DNA from: Candidatus Hydrogenedentota bacterium
GTDB taxonomy: Bacteria; Hydrogenedentota; Hydrogenedentia; Hydrogenedentales; CAITNO01
NCBI GenBank assembly: GCA_012730045.1
Contig: JAAYBR010000026.1
Location: 1 to 48,363, forward strand
Length of the DNA stretch: 48,363 nucleotides
Direction: 5' to 3'
Within the stretch, counting starts at the first letter, position 1; each line of letters starts with the position of its first letter. Under the pieces are notes generated by a model. It saw nothing but the letters and a program-made list of their open reading frames with translations. It did not search any database and was not told where the DNA came from. The translations under genes were made by a program, and so were the position numbers. This document shows positions 15,027-22,695 of the stretch, piece by piece.

Positions 15027-17756
15027 ATGCGGGGGTTTTCCAGGGCGATGGACGACGCCGGGAACACACGGCCGGACGGGGATGAGACGGCCCCGCGCCG
15101 TCCTTTCCTGGACGCCTTTTTCAAGCCGCGCTCGATCGCCGTGGTGGGGGCTTCGGAGCGCCCGGGCACCGTGGGCCGCAAGGTGTTCCGCAACATTCTG
15201 GACAGCCGTTTCGGGGGCGCGGTCCACGCGGTAAACCATGCGCGGCGGCAGGTCTTCGGCCTGCGCGCCCACGGCCGGGTGTCCGACATCGGGTTTCCGG
15301 TGGACCTGGCGGTCATTGTCACCCCGGCGCCGACGGTGCCCGCGGTGCTGGACGACTGCATCGCGGCGGGGGTTCCCGCCGCCGTCATCATCTCGGCGGG
15401 CTTCACGGAGACGGGGGAGCGGGGCCGCGCGCTGGAGGGGGAAATCCGGGCGCGGGTGCGGGCGGGGGGCATCCGGGTGATCGGTCCGAACAGCCTGGGG
15501 CTCATGAACCCGATCCTCGGGCTGAACGCGGCCTACTCCTCCGAGACGGCGCTGCGGGGGTCGGTGGGCTTCATCAGCCAGAGCGGGGCCATCTGCGCGT
15601 CCGTGCTGGACTGGAGTTTCCGGGTGCGGACCGGGTTCAGCGTGTTCGCCTCCTTCGGCGCCATGGTGGACGTGGGCTGGGGCGACCTCATCTACTACCT
15701 CGGCAACGACCCGAAGACCAAAAGCATTGTCATCTACATGGAGTCCGTGGGCGACGCGCGGTCCTTCCTGTCCGCGGCGCGCGAGGTGGCCCTGGTCAAG
15801 CCCATCATCGTCATGAAGGCCGGCCAGACGCCCGAGGGCGCCCGCGCCGCCCGCCATTCCGCCTACACCTCCGCCGACACGGGGGACGACGCGGTGCTCT
15901 CCGCCGCCCTCATGCGCTGCGGCGTGCTGCGGGTGGACGACGTGGAGACGCTGTTCTCCCTGGCCGACGTGCTGGGAAAGCAGCCGCGCCCCCGCGGGCC
16001 GCGGCTGGCCATCGTCGGCAACGCGGCGGGGCCGAACATCCTGGCGACGGACGCGCTGGCGCGGGAGGGGGGCGCGCCCGCGGCCCTCTCGCCGGCCACG
16101 CTGGAGGCGCTCAACGGGGTGCTGCCCCCCTACTGGAACCATGCGAACCCCGTGGACGTGGTGGCGGACGCCGACTCGGAGCGCTACGCGGACGCCGTGG
16201 CGGCGCTGGCGCGCGCGCCCGAGACCGACGGCGTCCTGGTGCTGCTCGCGCCGCAGACAACCACGGACCCCACGGGCACGGCGGAGGCCCTCGCCCGCCT
16301 GGACCGGGACCACGGCAAGCCCCTGCTGGCGAGCTGGATGGGCGGCGACGCCGTCGCCCAGGGCGTGCGCATCCTCAACGAGCACGGCATCCCCGCCTTC
16401 CCCTACCCGGACACGGCGGCGCGCGTCTTCGCGGCCATGTGGCGCTACAGCTATGTCCTGCGCGCCCTCTACGAGACCCCGCAGTCCCTGCCCCCGGAAA
16501 CCGAGGCGGGCCGCGCCACGGCGCGGGCCGTGGTGGACGCCGCGCTGGCCGGGGGCCGGGTCGTCCTCACGGAGACCGAGGCCCGCGCGGTGCTCGCGGC
16601 CTACGCCTTTCCCGTGGCCCCGGCGCCGCTGGCGCGCACGGCGGACGAGGCGGCGGCCCACGCGCGCGCCCTGGGTTTCCCCGTGACGGTGCAGGCGAAC
16701 GCCGCCCCCGCGGTCTGCGGCCTCGGCGGCCCCCCGCATTTGCAGGCCCTGGTCTCGGAGGAGGAGGTGCGGCGGGCCTTCGGCGTCCTCGCGGCGGCGG
16801 CGGGAGGCGATGCGGGGGTGGTGGTGCGCCCGTCCGTGCGCGACCAGGGCTACGAGCTGCTGCTGGGCGCCTTCATAGACCCCCAGTTCGGCCCGTGCGT
16901 CGAGTTTGGCGCGGGGGGCGCCCATGCCCATGTGCTGCGCGACCGCGGCATCGGCCTGACGCCGCTCACCACGACCCTGGCCCGCCGTGTCATCGAGCGC
17001 TCGCACACGGGCCGCGCCCTGCGGGACGCCCCCGGCGGCGTGGCGGTGGACCTGGACCGGCTCGAGGGGCTGCTGGTCCGCCTGGGCGACCTCATGATCG
17101 AGCAGCCGCGCATCCGCGAGATCGGGATCAACCCGCTCTTCGCCGGGGCGGACAAGATCCAGGCGGAGGACGTGCGGATCGTGCTGCACGACGCGGAGGT
17201 GCCCGACGCCGCCCTGCCGCGCCCGGCCATCCGCCCCTACCCCGCGCAGTACACCCGCGCCGCGGCCCTGCGCGACGGCGCCCCCGTGACGCTCCGTCCG
17301 GTCCGCCCGGAGGACGAGACGCTCATGGTGGACTTTCACCGCGGCCTCTCCAGCGACACGGTCTACTTCCGCTACCTGCGCCTGCTCTCCCTCGACCAGC
17401 GCATCCAGCATGAGCGCCTCAGCCGCCTCTGCTTCATTGACTACGACCGCCAGCTCGGCATGGCGGCGGTCACGGGCGGCGACACGCCCCGCATCCTCGC
17501 CATCAGCCGCCTCGTCAAGCTGCACGGCGACCGCGAGGCCGACTTCGCCGTCGTTGTCAGCGACAGCGCGCAGGGCCGCGGCCTCGGCGAGGCCATGCTC
17601 CGCCACCTGGTGGACGCGGCGCGCAGCGAGGGCATCATGCGGATCACCGGCGTCATCCATTCGGAGAACACCCCCATGCAGCGGCTCTGCCGCAAGGTCG
17701 GCTTCCATCTCCTCAAGCCCGCCGGGGACGATGTCATCGCCACGCTCGACCTGTGA
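15027..17756 (+). CDS. NDP-forming acyl-CoA synthetase fused to GNAT domain (Pat-like protein acetyltransferase)
   Basis: A 909-residue fusion. Residues about 25-125 are a CoA-binding Rossmann domain (FKPRSIAVVGASERPGTVGRK), about 140-460 a succinyl-CoA-ligase-like region (GPNSLGLMNP, GFISQSGAI), about 490-740 an ATP-grasp-like domain, and about 755-909 a GNAT acetyltransferase (VTLRPVRPEDE; acetyl-CoA loop QGRGLGEAML). This order is that of Pat/PatZ lysine acetyltransferases, which acetylate and switch off acetyl-CoA synthetase and other metabolic enzymes. In Pat proteins the synthetase part is a regulatory sensor, not an enzyme. Here the ATP-grasp region lacks an obvious HKT-type motif at the usual place (VQANAAPAVCGLGG), which fits a sensory role. 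ATG 15048 is an alternative start. The stop is 9 bases from that of the convergent Hsp70-like gene. Confidence 0.85.
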   Translation: MRGFSRAMDDAGNTRPDGDETAPRRPFLDAFFKPRSIAVVGASERPGTVGRKVFRNILDSRFGGAVHAVNHARRQVFGLRAHGRVSDIGFPVDLAVIVTPAPTVPAVLDDCIAAGVPAAVIISAGFTETGERGRALEGEIRARVRAGGIRVIGPNSLGLMNPILGLNAAYSSETALRGSVGFISQSGAICASVLDWSFRVRTGFSVFASFGAMVDVGWGDLIYYLGNDPKTKSIVIYMESVGDARSFLSAAREVALVKPIIVMKAGQTPEGARAARHSAYTSADTGDDAVLSAALMRCGVLRVDDVETLFSLADVLGKQPRPRGPRLAIVGNAAGPNILATDALAREGGAPAALSPATLEALNGVLPPYWNHANPVDVVADADSERYADAVAALARAPETDGVLVLLAPQTTTDPTGTAEALARLDRDHGKPLLASWMGGDAVAQGVRILNEHGIPAFPYPDTAARVFAAMWRYSYVLRALYETPQSLPPETEAGRATARAVVDAALAGGRVVLTETEARAVLAAYAFPVAPAPLARTADEAAAHARALGFPVTVQANAAPAVCGLGGPPHLQALVSEEEVRRAFGVLAAAAGGDAGVVVRPSVRDQGYELLLGAFIDPQFGPCVEFGAGGAHAHVLRDRGIGLTPLTTTLARRVIERSHTGRALRDAPGGVAVDLDRLEGLLVRLGDLMIEQPRIREIGINPLFAGADKIQAEDVRIVLHDAEVPDAALPRPAIRPYPAQYTRAAALRDGAPVTLRPVRPEDETLMVDFHRGLSSDTVYFRYLRLLSLDQRIQHERLSRLCFIDYDRQLGMAAVTGGDTPRILAISRLVKLHGDREADFAVVVSDSAQGRGLGEAMLRHLVDAARSEGIMRITGVIHSENTPMQRLCRKVGFHLLKPAGDDVIATLDL

Positions 17757-17765
17757 CTGCGGGCC

Positions 17766-19397
17766 TTATAGGCGGACAACGGGGTGGTCGCGCAGGAGAG
17801 GGACGCCGCGGAGGCGGTCGGTGACGGTGACGAGGAGGCGGCGCTGGCCGTCCACCTGGAAGGCGCAGAGGAAACGCTGGGCGTCTCGGCCCGTGTCAAT
17901 GGGGGGGTCGGCCTCGATGAAGGTGGGGTTGTCCCGGTTGAGGCAGATGAAGACGTTTTCCGTGGCGACGCGGGTCTCGTCCGCGGCGGCGGCGCCGGGG
18001 CGGGAGAGGGAGACGGCGGCGGCGCGGCGGCGCATCCGGGAGACCTCGAAGATGCGCAGGCCGACGCGGGTCTGGCCGTCGTAGGCGCCGCGGCCCCACA
18101 GGCGCACGGTGTCGGGGGGGGTGGGGTATCCTGTGCCGTGCGGGAGGAGGGGCTGAAACTCGTAGGCGTCATGTGCCGGGTTGTAGCTCTCGATGGCGTA
18201 GTCGTGCTGGAGCAGGGGGATGACCACGGCGGCGCAGGCGCCGCGGGCGACGGTGTCGAAGGGCCGGTCGAAGAAGACGCGGTCGCCGAAGCGGGCGCGC
18301 AGGAAGCGGCGCAGGGCGGGGATGAGGCTCGTGCCGCCGGTGACCAGGACGCGCTTCAGCTCCACGTCCGCGCCCCCGTTCGCCGCGCGGGCGTTCTCCA
18401 GGGCGCGGGTGAGGGTCGCGTCGAGGACGGCGGCGAACCCGCCCGCATCAAGGAGGCAGCCAAGGCAGGCGCGGTCCCGGCCGGGATGGCCGCCGCGTCC
18501 GCCATCGCGGCAGGCGTCGCAGTCGCGGGCGTAGACGGTGCGGTGGACCACGGGGGCGGGGCCGAGGTCGTTGACCAGGGTGAGGGGCTCCTCGGCGATG
18601 TCGGGGTTCGACAGGGCGATCTTGCACTGCTCGGCCAGGCGCAGGAGCATGGGCTCCATGGCGCGCAGCGCGGCGGCGTCGAGGCCGTGCCGCGCGCGGA
18701 AGTCGTCGGCGATCCAGTGGTCCACGTCCATGCCGCCGAGGTTTTCGCCCGCCCGGCCGAGCTGGACCGCCTTCTTCTCCGTGGCGGAGGAGGGGTCCAT
18801 GCGCACCACGGAGACGTCGAGGGTGCCGCCGCCGAAGTCCACGACCATGAAGGCCTCGCCCGCGCCGGGCAGGCCCTCATAGCCGAACACGCTGGCGGAG
18901 GCCTCGTCGAGCAGCCGGCAGCGCCCGGCGCCGGCGCGCGCGGCCGTCTCGCGGAGCCAGTCCTCGAAGTCCTCGAAAGACTCCACCGGCGCGGTGAAGG
19001 TGACCTCCCCCGAGTCCAGCGGGAGGGCCTCGCCTGCGTAGCGCAGGGCGAGCAGCAGGAAGTCGGACGAGGCGTCCACGTACCCCTTGTGGCCCTGGGG
19101 GGTCTTGCGGCGGTCGGTGTTGCGTCCGGCGACGGCGCGCTTCATCCAGCGGAAGGTGTCCGGGTGGTCGAGGAGGCCGCGCGCGAGCACCTGGGCGCCG
19201 ATCAGGGTTTCCTCCGCGCCGTAGTGGATGAGGGAGGGCACGACATGCACCGTGAGTTCCGGCGCGTCGGCGGAGGCGCGGTAGACGACGGGCACGGTGA
19301 TCCCCGGCAGGGCGACGGTCTCCGTCTGCCCGCTGCTCTCGTTCACCCGCGCGAGGAGGGTGTTGCAGGTTCCAAAATCCACCGCGGCGAGGGCCAT
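17766..19397 (-). CDS. Hsp70-family (DnaK-like) ATPase with a four-cysteine insert
   Basis: A 543-residue Hsp70 relative. Phosphate-1 motif AAVDFGTCNTLLAR (4-17), connect region RLLDEASASVFGYEG (161-175), phosphate-2 motif VVDFGGGTLDVSVV (185-198) and adenosine motif VLVTGGTSLIPALRRFL (350-366) give a complete actin-like ATPase. About 140 residues follow, enough for a short beta-type substrate domain but not the helical lid of DnaK (638 residues in E. coli). A cluster CDAC (293-296) and CLGC (311-314) is inserted before the adenosine motif and could bind zinc or act as a redox switch (inference). It is the last gene of an operon after a HEAT protein and a GrpE-like factor, with a 13-base gap and AAAGGAG as ribosome site. 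It is not the housekeeping DnaK; no DnaJ is nearby. Confidence 0.9.
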   Translation of the reverse strand: MALAAVDFGTCNTLLARVNESSGQTETVALPGITVPVVYRASADAPELTVHVVPSLIHYGAEETLIGAQVLARGLLDHPDTFRWMKRAVAGRNTDRRKTPQGHKGYVDASSDFLLLALRYAGEALPLDSGEVTFTAPVESFEDFEDWLRETAARAGAGRCRLLDEASASVFGYEGLPGAGEAFMVVDFGGGTLDVSVVRMDPSSATEKKAVQLGRAGENLGGMDVDHWIADDFRARHGLDAAALRAMEPMLLRLAEQCKIALSNPDIAEEPLTLVNDLGPAPVVHRTVYARDCDACRDGGRGGHPGRDRACLGCLLDAGGFAAVLDATLTRALENARAANGGADVELKRVLVTGGTSLIPALRRFLRARFGDRVFFDRPFDTVARGACAAVVIPLLQHDYAIESYNPAHDAYEFQPLLPHGTGYPTPPDTVRLWGRGAYDGQTRVGLRIFEVSRMRRRAAAVSLSRPGAAAADETRVATENVFICLNRDNPTFIEADPPIDTGRDAQRFLCAFQVDGQRRLLVTVTDRLRGVPLLRDHPVVRL

Positions 19398-19410
19398 GGG
19401 GCGTCTCCTT

Positions 19411-19953
19411 TCAGGGTTTTCGCGACACCACGGCCTTCAGCAGGGTCCTGCCGTGGGTGCGGTATCCGGGAACGCGGACGACCACGGGCGCGCCGCAGGG
19501 AATGGGCGACCCGTCCATGGACTCGTGCGCCGTGTCGTCGTAGGCCGTCTCGGCGCCGGCGGCGCCGATCCGCTGGAGCCCCTGGCGTTCCAGTTCGTTG
19601 CGGAGCTGCTCATGGACCGTCCGCACGTCCTCCGGGGAGGCGGGCCGCCCGGCAGCGGCCAGGTCCATGAGCATGTCGAGGTTGGCCAGGGGCGGGGCGA
19701 GGCGGGCGAAGAGGCGGTCGCGCTCGCGTTCGGCGGCTTCGGAGACCTGGCGGGTGCGCTCGGACTCGAGGCGGGCGTACTCCCCGCGCATGGTGTGCAT
19801 GCGGCGTTCCCGGTCCTGCAGCTCCATGGCGAAGTCGGCCATGCGCGCGGTGCGGTCCAGCAGCTCGGATTGGAAGTCCGGCGGGGGCGGGGGCGGGGTG
19901 TTCCACAGACCCGCGCGGTCCAGCAGACGCCTCAACCAGTAGGGCACGATCAT
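19411..19953 (-). CDS. GrpE-like nucleotide exchange factor
   Basis: A 180-residue protein with GrpE architecture. A proline run (PPPPPPD) leads to a long charged coiled coil (about residues 28-90; SELLDRTARMADFAMELQD, EAAERERDRLFARL), then helices, then a short beta-wing: AYDDTAHESMDGSP, APVVVRVPGYR and HGRTLLKAVVSRKP. GrpE dimers open the nucleotide cleft of Hsp70 to release ADP. The N-terminus WLRRLLDRAGLW is amphipathic and unlike housekeeping GrpE. Its start codon overlaps the stop of the upstream HEAT gene (ATGA), and the Hsp70 gene follows within 13 bases, so the partner is almost certainly the neighbouring Hsp70. Confidence 0.85.
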   Translation of the reverse strand: MIVPYWLRRLLDRAGLWNTPPPPPPDFQSELLDRTARMADFAMELQDRERRMHTMRGEYARLESERTRQVSEAAERERDRLFARLAPPLANLDMLMDLAAAGRPASPEDVRTVHEQLRNELERQGLQRIGAAGAETAYDDTAHESMDGSPIPCGAPVVVRVPGYRTHGRTLLKAVVSRKP

Positions 19954-22424
19954 GGGGCGGTCTCCCCTTTCGCGCCCCGGGGGGGCGCAAATTCACCGTC
20001 CTTGATCAGCACCAGATCGAAGGAGCCGGCGGTGATGCGGAAGGTCAGCAGGGCTTCCAGGATTCTCCGGACCCGGCCCGCCGCGCCGAGGCGCGCCTCG
20101 GCGGGGGCGCGGCGCAGGATGTCCAGGTCGGCCGGGGTGGCGTGGGCGGGCCAGAACTCCATCAGGTGACGCGCGCCGAGCAGCATGCGGGAGAAGAGGA
20201 CGGGCTCGTGCGGGGGCGGCGCGCCGGGGTCGAGGGGCGTGAGTCCGGCCACATAACCCGCCAGGCGCACCAGCCAGTGGGGGTGCGCGGCCACGGCGTC
20301 AGCGGCCCCCTCCGCGCCGCGGGCGGCCAGCGCGGCGGCCAGGCGGACGGCCTCGGGCGGGTCGGCTTCGTGGAGCCGCCGCAGCAGCTCCTCCGCGGGA
20401 ACGGCCGCCAGTTCCGGCCCCGCGCCGTCGGCCAGCCAGGCGGCGAGGGGGCCGCCGGAGGCGTCGGCGCCGGCCCCGCCCGTGTCGCGGGTGATGCGGT
20501 CAAACAGGGCGGCGCGGTCCGGGTCCGCCGGCCGCCAGCCCGATTCCGCGAGCCCCCCCATCAGGGGAAGGGTGAAGTCCAGGGGGAGTTCCAGCAGGGC
20601 CTGGAAAATGCGGGGCCAGTCGCCGTGGCGCACGGCGGAGTCGAGGGCGATGCGGATTTCCTGGTCCGTGCAGTCGGGCAGGCGCTTGCGCGCGCCGAAG
20701 AAGCCCATGCAGCGCAGGTCTCCGGAGTTCACCAGGGCGCGCACGAGGGCGCGCACGGGCTCGGCGGCGCGGTCGTAGGCCTGGCGCAGGTTTTGAAACT
20801 CGTAGTCCTCGGCAAAATACGCGTCAAACTGGCGCGTCACGAAGAGGTAGAGGCAGCAGTCCTCCGGGTCCGCCGGCCGGTACCCCTCGCGCAGGCAGAG
20901 GGCCGCGGCCGCGCCCGACGGGTCCTCCACGGCCAGGGCGCACAGGGCGTCGCGGTTCTCCGGCCGCTCCAGCGACGAGAGCAGCGTGTCCGCGCGGCGG
21001 GCGACCACGGGGTCCGGGTCGGACAGGGCCCCGGCCAGCAGTTCGACGCCGCCGGGCATCTCGGCGAGGCGGGTGGAGACGCCGGTCTTCAGGGCGGACA
21101 GGAAGTGCAGTTCCGGGGGCGCGTCGGCGACGAAGTTTCCCTGCTCCATGAGCTCGCCCAGGACCGGGTGGCGGGTTTCGGCCCAGCGCCGGCACAGCAG
21201 GTTGACGGCCTCCTGCGCCTGGAGCAGGCGCAGGCAGCCGGCGGCGCGCCGGGCCTCCTCCGCGTCCGCCCCCCCGGCGATGGTAATCAGGATCCCGGCG
21301 GCCTCGGGCTCGTCCAGAATCTCCCGCTCGCGGCCCGCCTGGAACGCGGAGCGCACGCGGAGGAGGGGGGGCGCCGAGGCCACGATGCGCGCGCCGGCGA
21401 TGATGCCGCCGAGGCGGGGGTCTTCCGTCCGGGCCCACAGGGCGCACAGGGCGTCGGCGGCCTCCTGCCGCGCGGGCCGGCCCAGGGCCTTTTCCGCCCC
21501 CGCGCGCACGTCCGGATCGGGGTCGTCCAGCAGACAGGCCAGGACGCGCGCGTCCTCGGGGGTGGCCGCGAGGCCGTCGGTCCGCCCCGCCCACACGGCG
21601 GTGAGCACGCGGAGTTCCAGGGGCGCCCGCGCCGTCATGGACCGCGCCCGCAGCACCGCGCCGAGTTCCGGGTCCCGGGTTTCGGCCCAGACCGCGCACA
21701 GGGCGTCCACCGCCGCAGGCTGGCGCAGCGCCGCGACGGCCTCCCGCGCGCGCGCCGCCATTTCCGGGTCGTCCCCGCGCAGGATGTCCAGAAGCGCCGC
21801 GACCCCGGCCTCGTCGGTGACGCAGGCGTCGGGCGCCTTCGCCAGGAGCGCGGAGAGGACGCGGACGGGCAGCGGCTTGCGGGCGATGTAGTTCGACCGG
21901 GCGATGTACTCGCCGAGCCGCGGATCGCGGGTTTCGGCCCAGACCCCGCACAGGGCGTCCACCGCCACCGGGCTGGTCAGGGACATGAACATGGTCCTTG
22001 CCTGACGCGCCCAGGCCGCGTCCGGGCTGTCCAGAAACCCGGCGAGAATGCGCACCGCCTGCTCCCCCTCCACCACCCAGCCGCCGAGCCCGGCCCGCAG
22101 CGCCGAGGCCAGACGCACCTCCAGCGGGCGGCGCGCCACCTGCCCCCCGGCGACAACCTCCTCCAGCGCCGGGTCGCGCGTCTTCCACCAGAGGGCGCAG
22201 AGGGCGTCCACCGAGTCGGGGTTCTTGAGCGAGTGGATCGCGCGGCGCGCGGTGTCCCGCACCGTCGCGTCCGGATGGTTCATGGCGGCGCACAGGACCG
22301 GGACCGTTTCGGGGCCGGCGTCCTCCGCGAGCCGCCGGCAGGCCTTGCGCTGCAGTGCCGTCCCAAGCACGGGGACGGTGCTCTGCAGTTGGCGCTCGCA
22401 CTGCCTGACTTCTTCCTCGCGCAT
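19950..22424 (-). CDS. HEAT-repeat protein with six 84-residue units, chaperone operon
   Basis: An 824-residue, predicted cytoplasmic protein with no signal peptide. Six repeats start near residues 72, 156, 239, 324, 407 and 492. The shared core is DALCALWAETRDPxLGxII, followed about ten residues later by VAxxPLxLRVLSAL. HEAT-like helices (for example DPDPDVRAGAEKAL) lie between cores. The last unit is degenerate. The C-terminal third (about 510-824) is helical without a family I can name. Such alpha-solenoids bind proteins. It is first in the operon, overlaps the GrpE gene by 4 bases and is preceded by GGGAGG. A role as substrate-recruiting or co-chaperone factor for the Hsp70/GrpE pair is inferred from context only. 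Confidence 0.8.
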   Translation of the reverse strand: MREEEVRQCERQLQSTVPVLGTALQRKACRRLAEDAGPETVPVLCAAMNHPDATVRDTARRAIHSLKNPDSVDALCALWWKTRDPALEEVVAGGQVARRPLEVRLASALRAGLGGWVVEGEQAVRILAGFLDSPDAAWARQARTMFMSLTSPVAVDALCGVWAETRDPRLGEYIARSNYIARKPLPVRVLSALLAKAPDACVTDEAGVAALLDILRGDDPEMAARAREAVAALRQPAAVDALCAVWAETRDPELGAVLRARSMTARAPLELRVLTAVWAGRTDGLAATPEDARVLACLLDDPDPDVRAGAEKALGRPARQEAADALCALWARTEDPRLGGIIAGARIVASAPPLLRVRSAFQAGREREILDEPEAAGILITIAGGADAEEARRAAGCLRLLQAQEAVNLLCRRWAETRHPVLGELMEQGNFVADAPPELHFLSALKTGVSTRLAEMPGGVELLAGALSDPDPVVARRADTLLSSLERPENRDALCALAVEDPSGAAAALCLREGYRPADPEDCCLYLFVTRQFDAYFAEDYEFQNLRQAYDRAAEPVRALVRALVNSGDLRCMGFFGARKRLPDCTDQEIRIALDSAVRHGDWPRIFQALLELPLDFTLPLMGGLAESGWRPADPDRAALFDRITRDTGGAGADASGGPLAAWLADGAGPELAAVPAEELLRRLHEADPPEAVRLAAALAARGAEGAADAVAAHPHWLVRLAGYVAGLTPLDPGAPPPHEPVLFSRMLLGARHLMEFWPAHATPADLDILRRAPAEARLGAAGRVRRILEALLTFRITAGSFDLVLIKDGEFAPPRGAKGETAP

Positions 22425-22480
22425 GCCGGAACAGCCTCCCTAAGGTTCTTCCACGGGACGCGCCTGCAGGGCCGCATACC

Positions 22481-22509
22481 ATTATGCCCGTTTTTGGGGC
22501 GGGTGTCCA
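22481..22509 (-). promoter_or_regulatory. Sigma70-type promoter of the HEAT/GrpE/Hsp70 operon
   Basis: On the minus strand TGGACA (22509-22504), a 17-base spacer and CATAAT (22486-22481) each match consensus at 5 of 6 positions. Transcription should start near 22474, about 50 bases before the ATG at 22424. I see no CIRCE element or sigma32-like box, so a classical heat-shock response is not indicated. The rest of 22425-22695 shows nothing else. Confidence 0.6.
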
Positions 22510-22695
22510 TCCGGCGCGTCCAGCCCGGGGGAGGCTCTGGGGGTTGGGGGGGGGAGGGGAAGCGCGGGATGACCGCGGAATGTGCGCGGTTCTGGAAAGG
22601 GGTGCGCCACGCGGACCGAAGAGCAGTCCCCCCCGGGCCGCATGGTTTCGTAAACATCCGCCTGGCGCAGCGTCCCGGCAAGCCCCCGCATGCCG

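Noticed and set aside
17757-17765. Terminator between the convergent acyl-CoA synthetase and Hsp70 genes
   Set aside because: The gap is only 9 bases and no hairpin with a T-run is seen around it.
22482-22691. 69-codon minus-strand frame upstream of the HEAT gene
   Set aside because: Proline-rich without a motif; it overlaps the operon promoter and has no ribosome site.
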